DNA of 64,000 bases, from positions 1 through 64,000 of the IMG/VR virus record IMGVR_UViG_3300042478_001888; one strand, written 5' to 3'. Every line of letters begins with the position of its first letter. Position 1 is the first letter of the stretch. Source of the DNA: a virus. This document shows, piece after piece, positions 1 through 7,017 of this stretch. The position numbers and the translations under genes are program-made. Under the pieces are notes generated by a model. It saw only the letters and a program-made list of their open reading frames with translations. It did no database searches and was not told where the DNA came from.

Positions 1-126
1 ATAAACCAATACCATAATCGGGCCGAAAGATGCAAGCATAGCGTTCATGCTCGGCACCTGAACCAACCGGAACAAATTCATAGGGATAACAGCCTTTAGC
101 GTGTTATTTTCAACAACTATCTTCAT
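1..126 (-). CDS. N-terminal part of an unrecognised protein, cut by window edge
   Basis: Forty-two codons from an ATG at 126 run open to the window edge. The start overlaps the stop of the upstream HTH gene as ATGA, which suggests translational coupling within the leftward operon. The visible part begins MKIVVENNTLKAV and has no motif I recognise. Confidence 0.6.
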   Translation of the reverse strand, partial: MKIVVENNTLKAVIPMNLFRLVQVPSMNAMLASFGPIMVLVY

Positions 127-521
127 ATGAACTTCGTTGTAATTCCAAGTAACTTAAAAATCTTTTCGCAATCTTTGAACCGTATTGGCCGGTAGCCGCC
201 ATGCAGCCGAAAGAACTTGTCGTAAGACATATCCAGCAGGTTAGCCACTTGGGCTACCTTTAGCTTCTTGGCTACCATTGCGTAGCGGATAACCTCTAGG
301 AACGGCCGGTCGGTGTGGGGAGTGTACGTGCCCCTGAACTTCACCTTAAACTCTAAGGCTATGCTCATGGCTTTGAGATACCTTACCACAAGCTTCATAT
401 CAACATCTTCACCACTTTCAATCCTTGGGCCGGAAGAACTATCAACCTCTTTCAAGGTCATATTCCTAGCCTTGCGAAGGGCTTGTAGGTTTCGGCCTAG
501 TGCCATACCACTTTCTGTCAT
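123..521 (-). CDS. Double helix-turn-helix protein, probable DNA-binding regulator
   Basis: This 132-residue protein has an XRE-like HTH near residues 8-35 (GRNLQALRKARNMTLKEV) and a second HTH-like segment near residues 75-125 (VIRYAMVAKKLKVAQVANLL). It probably binds DNA or a partner as a phage regulator. It sits in a chain of leftward genes overlapping by 4 nt at both ends, so it is co-translated with its neighbours. The target is unknown. The fold assignment is by pattern only. Confidence 0.65.
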   Translation of the reverse strand: MTESGMALGRNLQALRKARNMTLKEVDSSSGPRIESGEDVDMKLVVRYLKAMSIALEFKVKFRGTYTPHTDRPFLEVIRYAMVAKKLKVAQVANLLDMSYDKFFRLHGGYRPIRFKDCEKIFKLLGITTKFI

Positions 522-775
522 TGTGTTTGTTTTAATCGCATTCGATAAATTGAGGTCTGGATCGCGATAAGGACACCCAGGTTCTTTTTCTTGCAGTAGT
601 CCATGTGGCCGTACTTCTTGCCGTTGTGCTGAACATCATAGATAACAAACACATCTTCCCCTTCAAAATTCTCTAGGGCTGCCCTGGCGGCAAGGTAGTG
701 GCCGGTTAACTCATTCGGCGAGTCGAACTCATCGGTTAGCTCTATGCCGTTAATCGTTAAGGTAATGGTTCCCAT
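518..775 (-). CDS. Small hypothetical protein
   Basis: An 85-residue soluble protein beginning MGTITLTINGIELTDEF. It overlaps the downstream HTH gene by 4 nt and the upstream gene by 19 nt. No known domain is recognised; the N-terminal half alternates hydrophobic and polar residues as in a small beta/alpha fold. Inferred early accessory protein. Confidence 0.6.
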   Translation of the reverse strand: MGTITLTINGIELTDEFDSPNELTGHYLAARAALENFEGEDVFVIYDVQHNGKKYGHMDYCKKKNLGVLIAIQTSIYRMRLKQTQ

Positions 776-987
776 ATACTGTACTCTGAGCTATCAATCT
801 TTGGGTTGATTGCCTTAAAGCCTCGGTCATAAACCCTAGGGAACATAAAGCCCCCTTTAGAGGCTGTGGTAGCATCTACTTGGTCGATTGTAATTCTCAT
901 TTCGCCTTGCCAAGCGCTGATGACTACAACATCACCCACTTGCAGTTTTTCGCCATAAACTCTGGCTCTCTTTTTATCTTTTGCCAT
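757..987 (-). CDS. Small hypothetical protein
   Basis: A 76-residue protein with a basic N-terminus (MAKDKKRARVYGEKL) and a beta-rich core resembling a small barrel (QVGDVVVISAWQGEMRITI). It is the first gene after the promoter at 1013-1020 and so heads the leftmost leftward transcription unit. Function unknown. Confidence 0.6.
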   Translation of the reverse strand: MAKDKKRARVYGEKLQVGDVVVISAWQGEMRITIDQVDATTASKGGFMFPRVYDRGFKAINPKIDSSEYSIWEPLP

Positions 988-1012
988 TGGTTAAAAATTT
1001 AAAGGTTTGAAA

Positions 1013-1020
1013 CAAAGGTA
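1013..1020 (-). promoter_or_regulatory. Bacteroidetes-type -7 box TACCTTTG
   Basis: The minus strand reads TACCTTTG, an exact fit to TAnnTTTG, ending 25 nt before the ATG at 987 and just downstream of a terminator. It should start the transcript of the four leftmost genes. Confidence 0.6.
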
Positions 1021-1050
1021 TAAATTTATTCAGGGTTACCAAGTATTTGC

Positions 1051-1085
1051 AAAAAAATACCCCCCTATCTTTCAAGGGGGAGTAT
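1051..1085 (-). terminator. Intrinsic terminator for leftward transcription
   Basis: On the minus strand ATACTCCCCC and GGGGGGTAT form a stem around a short loop, followed by seven T. It lies after the gene at 1121-1543 and before the promoter at 1013-1020, so it separates two leftward units. Confidence 0.75.
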
Positions 1086-1120
1086 CTTACCCTTACCTGC
1101 AAACACTTATTGTTAATACT

Positions 1121-1543
1121 CTAATAAGTATCTTCTGTACTTAACTTATTGTCTCTCAGCATCTTAGCAGCAGTTTTCTTTGAGTTAATTCCTTTAGTGA
1201 GTGCAATGGAATCTTTTATCGAATCGGCAAGGTCGCCGAAAAGTATTTCTTGCAAGGGCACTTTAAGATACCAGCTCAGCACAATAAGTTCCGAGAGTTC
1301 AATCCTAGGGTAGTAGCCTTTCCTATCTTTCAACAAGTACCTACATATCCCTAGTTTATTCCTTTTCAGATACCTAGTGAGGAACACCGGAGGCGTGCCG
1401 CTAGTCATAAGAATAGCCCTTACATTCTCCTCTATCTTTAGGAGCATAACCTCAGCATTAAGGAGGGCATCGTACTTTAGAGGCTGTTGATTCCATTTAT
1501 TCTCCCTCCATCCTCTTGCTCTATGCTTGCTAGTGTCGGCCAT
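1121..1543 (-). CDS. Putative HTH-type regulatory protein
   Basis: A 140-residue basic protein. The central part (LTRYLKRNKLGICRYLLKDRKG) followed by ELIVLSWYLKVPLQEILFGD looks like an XRE-type helix-turn-helix, whose final helix often ends in PLxxLL. It is the last gene before a strong terminator. Likely DNA-binding; target unknown. Confidence 0.55.
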   Translation of the reverse strand: MADTSKHRARGWRENKWNQQPLKYDALLNAEVMLLKIEENVRAILMTSGTPPVFLTRYLKRNKLGICRYLLKDRKGYYPRIELSELIVLSWYLKVPLQEILFGDLADSIKDSIALTKGINSKKTAAKMLRDNKLSTEDTY

Positions 1544-1570
1544 AGTAGTATGATTGCAATTATGTAAAGT

Positions 1571-1942
1571 TTAAGAAGGCAAAGAACTAACAATAACGCT
1601 AGTACCGCCGGTCTCTTTATCAACCCGTAAAGATACATCCGCACCCTTGACAAACGCCTTGACGCTTTCAGCCGAAAGCCCAAGGTTGTTAATATCCTGC
1701 CTACCATATCTTTCAACATTAAGGTTGGGGAGTGTTATCTTGCCGGCTTGCAAGTCTATCAGCGGGGTTACCTCGTTGCTGGGTAAAATCCAATCCTGCC
1801 CACTCCTCACAATTCCCTTCGAGGCGAGGAGTCGGATCAAGAATAAGTTGCTTTCCGGGCCGGAGCCTGCAAAGATTATCCGGTAGATAGCTTCCTGAGG
1901 TGTCTCCTCCAGGCTGATTAAAACTCTTAAAGGTGTTTTCAT
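1571..1942 (-). CDS. Hypothetical protein, possibly the body of a frameshifted gene
   Basis: A 123-residue ORF with natural-looking composition, starting MKTPLRVLISLEETP. Its ATG at 1942 lies inside the ORF at 1719-2015 and is preceded in frame by a stop codon. A single-base change in the run of five A at the join would fuse the first two dozen residues of the upstream ORF to it. Either an internal start is used or the gene carries a small indel. Function unknown. Confidence 0.45.
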   Translation of the reverse strand: MKTPLRVLISLEETPQEAIYRIIFAGSGPESNLFLIRLLASKGIVRSGQDWILPSNEVTPLIDLQAGKITLPNLNVERYGRQDINNLGLSAESVKAFVKGADVSLRVDKETGGTSVIVSSLPS

Positions 1943-2015
1943 TTTTCAAAGTATTTGCGAAGTCATTAAAATCTTTAGCTGGGTTAGCGTTAACGGTTGA
2001 TTGTACTTTTATCAT
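1719..2015 (-). CDS. ORF with plausible N-terminus but doubtful C-terminus
   Basis: The ATG at 2015 overlaps the stop of the upstream gene as ATGA, and the first residues (MIKVQSTVNANPAKDFNDF) look like real protein. After the overlap with the ORF at 1571-1942 the composition becomes Arg/Pro/Asp-rich and unlike a folded protein. I think only the first two dozen codons belong to a real gene, continued in the other frame. Confidence 0.3.
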   Translation of the reverse strand: MIKVQSTVNANPAKDFNDFANTLKNENTFKSFNQPGGDTSGSYLPDNLCRLRPGKQLILDPTPRLEGNCEEWAGLDFTQQRGNPADRLASRQDNTPQP

Positions 2016-2200
2016 AACTCAATGTAATGGTTGGGATAATTCTTAGGGTTTGCCCTTCGGCGCTTATACCTTTCCCGCGCTACCTTTATTTGATTCTTGG
2101 TAAAGGTATAATTAGAAGGTGAGGTAAACAATAGGTGGATAACAATCCCAATGGCTAATGACCAAAGGGGAATAATAAGCAGCAGTATCATATCTTTCAA
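2012..2200 (-). CDS. Small membrane protein
   Basis: A 62-residue protein with one N-terminal membrane segment (about residues 4-26, MILLLIIPLWSLAIGIVIHL) and a very basic tail rich in Arg and Lys. It probably sits in the inner membrane with the tail in the cytoplasm. Its stop overlaps the next start as ATGA. No family recognised. Confidence 0.55.
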   Translation of the reverse strand: MKDMILLLIIPLWSLAIGIVIHLLFTSPSNYTFTKNQIKVARERYKRRRANPKNYPNHYIEL

Positions 2201-2210
2201 CTAATAAGGG

Positions 2211-2822
2211 TTAATAGTTTTTACAAGCAAGCCTTGCGTCTTCTAAAGTTTCTCCAAGGTATTCATTTAAGTCCCAGGAATAATAGTATCCAGCATCATA
2301 ATCCCCTGTTCCATTTGAGTAAGGTTCTTTAAGAAAATATATCTCATCTTCAGCATGCTCAAAAGGAGGTGTATCCCAAGATAAAACTTCGTTAATCTTT
2401 CCGTTTTCGCAAACGAAAGAAGCTCCAAAACCTTGCTCTTCTTCCCATTCAAAAGTAAAGTTTGGGATAATTTTGGATAGCATCTCAAGTATGTTTAGTG
2501 AAACCGGACACCAAGCTGTGGTAAAACGATATGTGTCTCCATCCATTTCGTTGTCATAGGCGCCCCACTTGGTACCCCAATTTTCATGCGCCCATTCATA
2601 CCAATTATCTTGTCCGTACTTTTTAATAAGCTCTTGGCTTTCTTCTTGTGTTATTCCAATCTTCCCATTTTCCTTTTCAAGTTGGGAAATGATTCGTGTT
2701 GGAGCGGTAGTGTTTACCAGTTCTTTTGGCATAGGCACAAGGAACTGTGGTAGCCCTACTTTTGCAATTTCTTTTAATAGTTCTGAGTCAGAACTAAGGT
2801 GGCAATAAACGTGATTAGGCAT
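2211..2822 (-). CDS. YubB/DUF1281-like ferredoxin-fold protein
   Basis: A 203-residue protein opening MPNHVYCHLSS, with the typical NWYEWAHENWGTKWGAYD segment near residues 90-110 followed by the YRFTTAWCPV strand. This pattern matches the YubB/DUF1281-like family carried by plasmids and phages; its biochemical role is not established. It is soluble and acidic. I am fairly confident of the family, not of the function. Confidence 0.7.
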   Translation of the reverse strand: MPNHVYCHLSSDSELLKEIAKVGLPQFLVPMPKELVNTTAPTRIISQLEKENGKIGITQEESQELIKKYGQDNWYEWAHENWGTKWGAYDNEMDGDTYRFTTAWCPVSLNILEMLSKIIPNFTFEWEEEQGFGASFVCENGKINEVLSWDTPPFEHAEDEIYFLKEPYSNGTGDYDAGYYYSWDLNEYLGETLEDARLACKNY

Positions 2823-2837
2823 AGTTGTAAGTATTAA

Positions 2838-2893
2838 AGGTGGTTAATGGTTAGTGGTTAATGGTTAGTGGTTAAATGTTAAGGGTTAAAGGT
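2838..2893. repeat. Tandem GGTTAA/GGTTAGT short repeats in a leader region
   Basis: A 14-base unit GGTTAATGGTTAGT occurs about twice in tandem, followed by degenerate GGTTAAA units. On the transcribed minus strand this reads as repeated TTAACC in the leader of the gene starting at 2822. Similar arrays precede other leftward starts. Confidence 0.7.
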
Positions 2894-2912
2894 GCAGTAT
2901 CATATTCATCTA

Positions 2913-3134
2913 CTAAATGTGTAAAAGGGTTGATTTTAGATGGTGTTCGGTTGCCTTGATATATCCGAGTAGGAAAAAGTTAAGATGCTCGTAGCCTAGG
3001 GAGGGGCTTATGCATATACCTTCCTTCGTGGCGTAGTAGTGTTTAATCTTTTTCCGCCTATCGTTGTGATACCATTCGTGTACCACTAGGCCGCATTTAT
3101 CGGCGGCGTTCTGGAGTGATTGCAGTTCGTTCAT
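2913..3134 (-). CDS. Small hypothetical protein
   Basis: A 73-residue protein (MNELQSLQNAADKCGLVVHEW) with several aromatic residues and a short basic stretch (NDRRKKIKHYY). Its leader contains TTAACCC repeats. No family recognised; probable small cytoplasmic early protein. Confidence 0.5.
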   Translation of the reverse strand: MNELQSLQNAADKCGLVVHEWYHNDRRKKIKHYYATKEGICISPSLGYEHLNFFLLGYIKATEHHLKSTLLHI

Positions 3135-3166
3135 AGGGTTAAGGGTTAATTTAAGGTTTGAATAAA

Positions 3167-3188
3167 GCGCCGGAATGGGTACCGGCGC
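3167..3188 (-). other. Intercistronic GC-rich hairpin carrying the GCGCCGAA motif
   Basis: GCGCCGG and CCGGCGC pair perfectly around an 8-nt loop, immediately followed on the plus strand by CGAAGG. There is no U-tract on the leftward transcript, so this is not a standard terminator. Very similar hairpins occur at 3894-3915 and 5240-5261, each between two leftward genes. Confidence 0.75.
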
Positions 3189-3194
3189 CGAAGG

Positions 3195-3425
3195 TTATAC
3201 ATCAAGGTTGAGGTTGCTTAAATCAATGTTCAGGTCTGCAAACTCGCAGGCTTTCACGTGGTAGTAGTTTGCTATTTTAGTTTGCTCCGGCCTTGTAAAA
3301 TTCCGCACGTTTACGGTCGTTTCAATTATCTGCTTATGCAGGGTTGAGAATTGACGCTCTGCAATGCCTAAAGCCTGTTGCAGTAAAGCAAATTGTTCTT
3401 CTGTTAATTTAATAGTTCGTGTCAT
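3195..3425 (-). CDS. Small helical hypothetical protein
   Basis: A 76-residue protein predicted mainly helical (LTEEQFALLQQALGIAERQF), lying between two intercistronic elements in the leftward operon. No recognised family. Inferred accessory protein. Confidence 0.5.
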   Translation of the reverse strand: MTRTIKLTEEQFALLQQALGIAERQFSTLHKQIIETTVNVRNFTRPEQTKIANYYHVKACEFADLNIDLSNLNLDV

Positions 3426-3437
3426 GGTGTTAATGGG

Positions 3438-3866
3438 TTAAAGGTTAAAATTATCTGCAAAGGAGTAATAATCCTCCTCGGTTAGAATAATGTGGTCAAG
3501 TACTTGGCAGTCAAAGAATGCTGCCATGTCTTTAATTTTCTTTGTTATGTCCTTGTCCTGTTGGCTTGGCGTAAGGTTCCCAGATGGGTGGTTGTGGGCT
3601 AAGATAACCCCATAGCACATTGTTTCGGCGATGTACTTGGCGATGATTTTAATATCAACATAGGTCCCGGCCACGCCGCCTTGGCTAATCTTTACGAAGC
3701 CTACTGTGCTGTTTGCTCGGTTGACTAGGAGCATAAAAAAGCTCTCGTAGATTCCAATATCATCGGAGTAAAACTGCCGGATAAATTCTTCTGCTGCTTT
3801 GCTAGTGGTTATCTTGACCTTTGGAAAGTCGGTTTTTGTTTTTTTGATGGTTAGTTCAGGTGTCAT
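3438..3866 (-). CDS. radC: RadC-like JAB-domain protein
   Basis: This 142-residue protein is nearly the bare RadC/JAB domain. The metal-binding motif HNHPSG lies at residues 91-96, with the downstream Asp near residue 104, and KISQGGVAGTYVD precedes it as in RadC proteins. The helix-hairpin-helix part of cellular RadC is absent. RadC proteins are common on phages and mobile elements, but their role (DNA repair or anti-defence) is unsettled. It is flanked upstream by the 3894-3915 hairpin. Confidence 0.88.
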   Translation of the reverse strand: MTPELTIKKTKTDFPKVKITTSKAAEEFIRQFYSDDIGIYESFFMLLVNRANSTVGFVKISQGGVAGTYVDIKIIAKYIAETMCYGVILAHNHPSGNLTPSQQDKDITKKIKDMAAFFDCQVLDHIILTEEDYYSFADNFNL

Positions 3867-3893
3867 GGTTATTTATTTAAGGTTTGAAAAGGA

Positions 3894-3915
3894 GCGCCGG
3901 TTTTTAGGCCGGCGC
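3894..3915 (-). other. Intercistronic GC-rich hairpin (second copy)
   Basis: GCGCCGG, loop TTTTTAGG, CCGGCGC, followed by CGAAAGGG. The surrounding bases also match the 5240-5261 copy. It lies between the clamp gene stop and the RadC start on the leftward transcript. Confidence 0.8.
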
Positions 3916-3928
3916 CGAAAGGGTTAAT

Positions 3929-5188
3929 TTAATCGTTGTTAATCATTACCGGCATTAACAAAGAGGTAAGGTTAAAGAGCGAAGCCCGCGACTCACCAAA
4001 GTAGTGGATTGTAACCTCGTCCGCCTCAATACTCTTTAGCACGTCGATAAGTTGCGCAGCATTGTACCCTATCTTAATACTTCCAGAGGCGGGTGCGGTG
4101 GCGGCAAAGTTCGTACCTCTGTCAAGGTCGGAGGCGCTTACATTCAGTCCTTCACCCTCGCAAGTCAATACCACTAGCTTTGTATCTTTGTGCGCTGCTT
4201 TAAGGGCATTTTCTAGCAAAGGTAAAAGCGCCTTTTTGCTAAAGGTTAAGGTCGATTCGGCGCTGTCTGGATTCGGCATGATTGCTTCATACTTTGGATA
4301 TATCGCATCAACCAACCATTCCCTTCCTAAAGTAACTCCAATATCTTCAAAGGTGGCGTAATCAGTATGTCCCTTAATTTGCGAATGTTTAAGAAGCTCT
4401 AGGGCTACCTTTGATAGAATCACCCCCTCGCTCTCAAATTGTGCCTCTAGGACGCGTAAACGGTGGGCATCGGTGGCGCAGATTTTACCATTAGCAAAGT
4501 AGGCGCCGGTCATTGCCACCCTCATTTCATCTTTGCCTAGGAACGTTTTGAGGGTGTCAAAAGCGTTAAGCGCGCCGGAGGTGATAAGTAGGTCGCCTTC
4601 TTTATATATATTAAAGACGTTATCGGTGGGCGTTACGCCTGCCTTCATTCCATTCTCAAAGGTGGCGATTCCTTCCTGAATGTTTACCGGTATGCCGTTG
4701 TCCTTAATAAACGAAGCGTCAATACTTACTTTGCCAAAGGTGGCGTCCATTTCGTAGTGAACCGGCCCTATCTTAGAGAAATAGCTTAGCACGTTACCCT
4801 CCAGGATTGCGTATGGTACCGCCTTGCTTATAGGTAAGATCCTGAACAGTTCTTTTACCCCAAACTTTGCGGAGCGCTTAGCTCGCGGAGGGGTTGGTGG
4901 CGTTGGTGGCGGTGTTGGCCTAGTTGGTGTTGGTGTTGGCCTAGTTGGTGTTGGTGGTGCATAGATAGGCGCCGAAACGACCTCAACAGTTGCTAAGGTA
5001 ATGGGCTGAGGGTTGCCGATTGCAGCGCGTATTTCAACCTCCTTTGTCTTTGAGGCAATCCAACCTGGGCCGCCTTTTAGGTAGGGGTTGTACTTTGCCC
5101 CTAGGCTTCGCAGCGTATCTTTTAGGGGTTTGGTGTCGCCATAAATTTTAATGGCTTTCTCCGAGTAGGTTTCAATTAAAATGTTCAT
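3929..5188 (-). CDS. Sliding-clamp-like protein fused to a small N-terminal domain
   Basis: This 419-residue protein has three parts. Residues 1-60 form a small domain with YGDTKPLKDTLRSLGAKYNP and GPGW. Residues 74-101 are a Pro/Thr linker of TPTRP-type repeats. Residues 105-419 resemble the DNA polymerase III beta clamp: ATDAHRLRV in the middle, a DAIYPKYEAIMP segment, and a C-terminal end SLLMPVMIN like the beta-clamp terminus. It would tether a polymerase or nuclease to DNA. A second clamp-like gene lies at 57630-58679. The linker suggests the N-terminal domain is a flexible recruiting module, which is inference. Confidence 0.8.
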   Translation of the reverse strand: MNILIETYSEKAIKIYGDTKPLKDTLRSLGAKYNPYLKGGPGWIASKTKEVEIRAAIGNPQPITLATVEVVSAPIYAPPTPTRPTPTPTRPTPPPTPPTPPRAKRSAKFGVKELFRILPISKAVPYAILEGNVLSYFSKIGPVHYEMDATFGKVSIDASFIKDNGIPVNIQEGIATFENGMKAGVTPTDNVFNIYKEGDLLITSGALNAFDTLKTFLGKDEMRVAMTGAYFANGKICATDAHRLRVLEAQFESEGVILSKVALELLKHSQIKGHTDYATFEDIGVTLGREWLVDAIYPKYEAIMPNPDSAESTLTFSKKALLPLLENALKAAHKDTKLVVLTCEGEGLNVSASDLDRGTNFAATAPASGSIKIGYNAAQLIDVLKSIEADEVTIHYFGESRASLFNLTSLLMPVMINND

Positions 5189-5194
5189 AGGTAA

Positions 5195-5235
5195 AGGATT
5201 AAAGGGTTAAAGGTTAAAGGGTTAAAGGTTTGAAA
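5195..5235. repeat. GGTTAAA tandem repeat in clamp-gene leader
   Basis: Four imperfect GGTTAAAG units lie just upstream of the clamp-gene ATG. On the mRNA they read CCTTTAACC. The same word occurs at 5825-5860, 2838-2893 and before several other leftward starts. Confidence 0.7.
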
Positions 5236-5239
5236 AAGA

Positions 5240-5261
5240 GCGCCGATTTTTAGGCCGGCGC
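5240..5261 (-). other. Intercistronic GC-rich hairpin (third copy)
   Basis: GCGCCG pairs with CGGCGC around a TTTTTAGG-containing loop and is followed by CGAAAAGG. This almost repeats the 3894-3915 element with its flanks, lying between the genes at 5275 and 5188. Confidence 0.78.
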
Positions 5262-5274
5262 CGAAAAGGTTAAT

Positions 5275-5820
5275 TTAGTTTTGACGATAGATAAAGTACT
5301 CGGTTCCGTTAACGGTTTCTTCGTTCTCTTGGCCGTTGTAAGGGTTAAGGAAGTGCCCACGTCCGTCCCACTGGATTGCTTCCTCAACTAGGGCATCTTC
5401 ATCGTCAACTAGGCTCAGGATTGCGTCGTTGTTGCTTTCACAGCGTCCATTGTTTTGGATTGCGTCAAACACTTCTAAATCTATGCCAGTGGCGGAAGCT
5501 AGGAAGTTAGGAGTAAAAGCCCACAAGGAGTCGAGAATATACTCCTTTGCTTTCTCGTCTGCTTCCTCGTCTGTTAGTACCAGATAATCCTCATCAAGCT
5601 CTGTCAGCTCGTTGCAATTATCTTTGCAGAATGTAAGGAAGTCCCGCGCGCCGCTTTCCTTAAAATCGGTTTGAGCTTCGTCTTCTTCACCCTCAAAGAT
5701 ATGAGCGGCGTTCTCTGTTTCAACGATAAAAAAATCGTTTTGCAGGTGCATTTGGAGTGCAATTATACGCTCCTGGGTTTCTGTTAAATGGTTCATGGTT
5801 TTTGGTGTTAAATGGTTCAT
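5275..5820 (-). CDS. Acidic conserved phage/plasmid-type protein
   Basis: A 181-residue, strongly acidic protein with the segments LTDEEADEKAKEYILDSLWAF and DGRGHFLNPYNG near its end, which I recognise as a conserved pattern in phages and conjugative elements without a known activity. An internal ATG at residue 9 repeats the first four residues (MNHL), and either start is possible. High acidity would suit a DNA mimic, but that is speculation. Confidence 0.6.
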   Translation of the reverse strand: MNHLTPKTMNHLTETQERIIALQMHLQNDFFIVETENAAHIFEGEEDEAQTDFKESGARDFLTFCKDNCNELTELDEDYLVLTDEEADEKAKEYILDSLWAFTPNFLASATGIDLEVFDAIQNNGRCESNNDAILSLVDDEDALVEEAIQWDGRGHFLNPYNGQENEETVNGTEYFIYRQN

Positions 5821-5868
5821 AATTGATAAAGGTTAAATGGTTAAATGGTTAAATGGTTATCGGATTTT

Positions 5869-6078
5869 TTAATCGCGCCGAAGGGCATTCCCTAAATTAG
5901 CGGCCAAAAAAATACAAAGTAAAGCGAGCAAAGAACTCATAAAGAGTAAAAACCAGTCTTCCTTCATTACCGCCCAATAGAGTACTTGCAAAAAGAACCC
6001 AAGGGCACCGGCAAAAAATAAAACGTAAATAAGCTGCTGAACTTTGCGGTTGAGGAATGTAAACAAGATTAAAAGCAT
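5869..6078 (-). CDS. Two-pass small membrane protein
   Basis: I chose the ATG at 6078 (MLLILFTFLNRKVQQ) because the longer frame overlaps the upstream gene and lacks a leader. The 69-residue product has two hydrophobic segments (IYVLFFAGALGFFLQVLYW and FLLFMSSLLALLCIFLAANL) and a basic end. It is probably inserted in the host inner membrane. Function unknown. Confidence 0.55.
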   Translation of the reverse strand: MLLILFTFLNRKVQQLIYVLFFAGALGFFLQVLYWAVMKEDWFLLFMSSLLALLCIFLAANLGNALRRD

Positions 6079-6088
6079 GGTTTTTGAA

Positions 6089-6355
6089 TTAAAGGGTTTG
6101 AATGAATGAAAAAAGATAGGCACCTGGGCGGAGTAGATATTCAGAGTACACGAGCTTGAAGCCTGCAACCTCTATTATTTTGCTGTCATCCCCAAAGTTC
6201 ACCGGCCAAGAGCTTTGTAAATATGCTCTCTCGCAGCCTGGGCATACTTTGTTAATTACTTTGGCAAAAATCCTATTTGCTTTCTCGTTTTTGTCCTTGG
6301 AAATGTAGCTCCAAGTTTTCGGTATTGGTTTGTCGCCTGTGGTGTAGGTTTTCAT
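6089..6355 (-). CDS. Hypothetical protein with Cys pair
   Basis: An 88-residue protein containing CPGC near residue 38, which could be half of a metal site. The start MKTYTTGDKPIPKTW follows a TTAACCC leader. No recognised family. Confidence 0.5.
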   Translation of the reverse strand: MKTYTTGDKPIPKTWSYISKDKNEKANRIFAKVINKVCPGCERAYLQSSWPVNFGDDSKIIEVAGFKLVYSEYLLRPGAYLFSFIQTL

Positions 6356-6411
6356 GTGTTTTTGGTATTAAGGGTTAAAGGTTTCTGAATTATTTTAGGG
6401 CGCCGAAAGGC

Positions 6412-6642
6412 TTAAATGTAAGATACATTCCCAAACCGGTCATACTTATACTTAATAGTAACGCCCAAGGAATCAGTAAGGGATACAACCCGATCCTTTT
6501 TATCGTAAACTCTATTACTAAAGTAACCGGTCGAAGCTTCAAAGCGGGTGCAGTTGCCGCGCTCATCATATTGCCAAAAGAATGTAATGCCGTCAACCGT
6601 TTGGCTGATTCGTTGGCCGTTTGCGTTTCTGATTGCGTTCAT
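6412..6642 (-). CDS. YD-repeat (RHS-like) miniprotein
   Basis: This 76-residue protein consists almost entirely of YD-type repeats: FFWQYDERGN, NRVYDKKDRVV and YKYDRFGNV at a spacing of roughly 20 residues. YD repeats normally form the huge beta-barrel shell of RHS/teneurin toxins; a stand-alone three-repeat protein is unusual. It has its own promoter at 6671-6678 and is the first gene left of the gene-free region. A role in binding carbohydrate or a host RHS protein is inference only. Confidence 0.65.
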   Translation of the reverse strand: MNAIRNANGQRISQTVDGITFFWQYDERGNCTRFEASTGYFSNRVYDKKDRVVSLTDSLGVTIKYKYDRFGNVSYI

Positions 6643-6670
6643 GGTTTTTGATTTTGATTATTGAACAATA

Positions 6671-6678
6671 CAAATGTA
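6671..6678 (-). promoter_or_regulatory. Bacteroidetes-type -7 box TACATTTG
   Basis: The minus strand reads TACATTTG, an exact TAnnTTTG match, ending 28 nt upstream of the ATG at 6642. It probably drives the leftward genes from the YD-repeat protein onward. Confidence 0.65.
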
Positions 6679-7017
6679 CGAAGAAAAACGAGACTTGCAA
6701 GTATATTTCCAAAAAAAATACACTTTTTTTTAATCTTTTTTTGAAAGCTACCTATTTACAAGGGATGCAGAACGATAATAATTTTTGCAAAGTGTACATT
6801 TTTTTTGAATTTGAAGGTAAAAAGGTATGGGTTGGGGGGGTGGTGGATAGGGAAAAAGTGAACGGTTGGCAACACTCAGGCATCAAAACAGGTGCAATTT
6901 TGCCAACTGTTGCATCCCTGGTGCACGTTCAATGGAGTTTTTTTGCAACCAACATGCATCCGAATAACATTAACGAAACGAACAAAAGGGAAACGTTATG
7001 GCGTAAAGATACACGCA

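Noticed and set aside
1477-1719. Hydrophobic 80-residue minus-strand frame
   Set aside because: It overlaps the starts and ends of better frames, and its hydrophobicity comes from out-of-frame reading of neighbouring genes and the spacer.
4885-4965. Repeated GGTGTTGG/CCTAGTTGG units considered as CRISPR or tandem DNA repeat
   Set aside because: They encode the Pro/Thr linker of the clamp protein, and spacers are absent.
6390-6596. 68-residue minus-strand frame overlapping the YD-repeat gene
   Set aside because: Out-of-frame shadow of the YD-repeat protein with no separate promoter.
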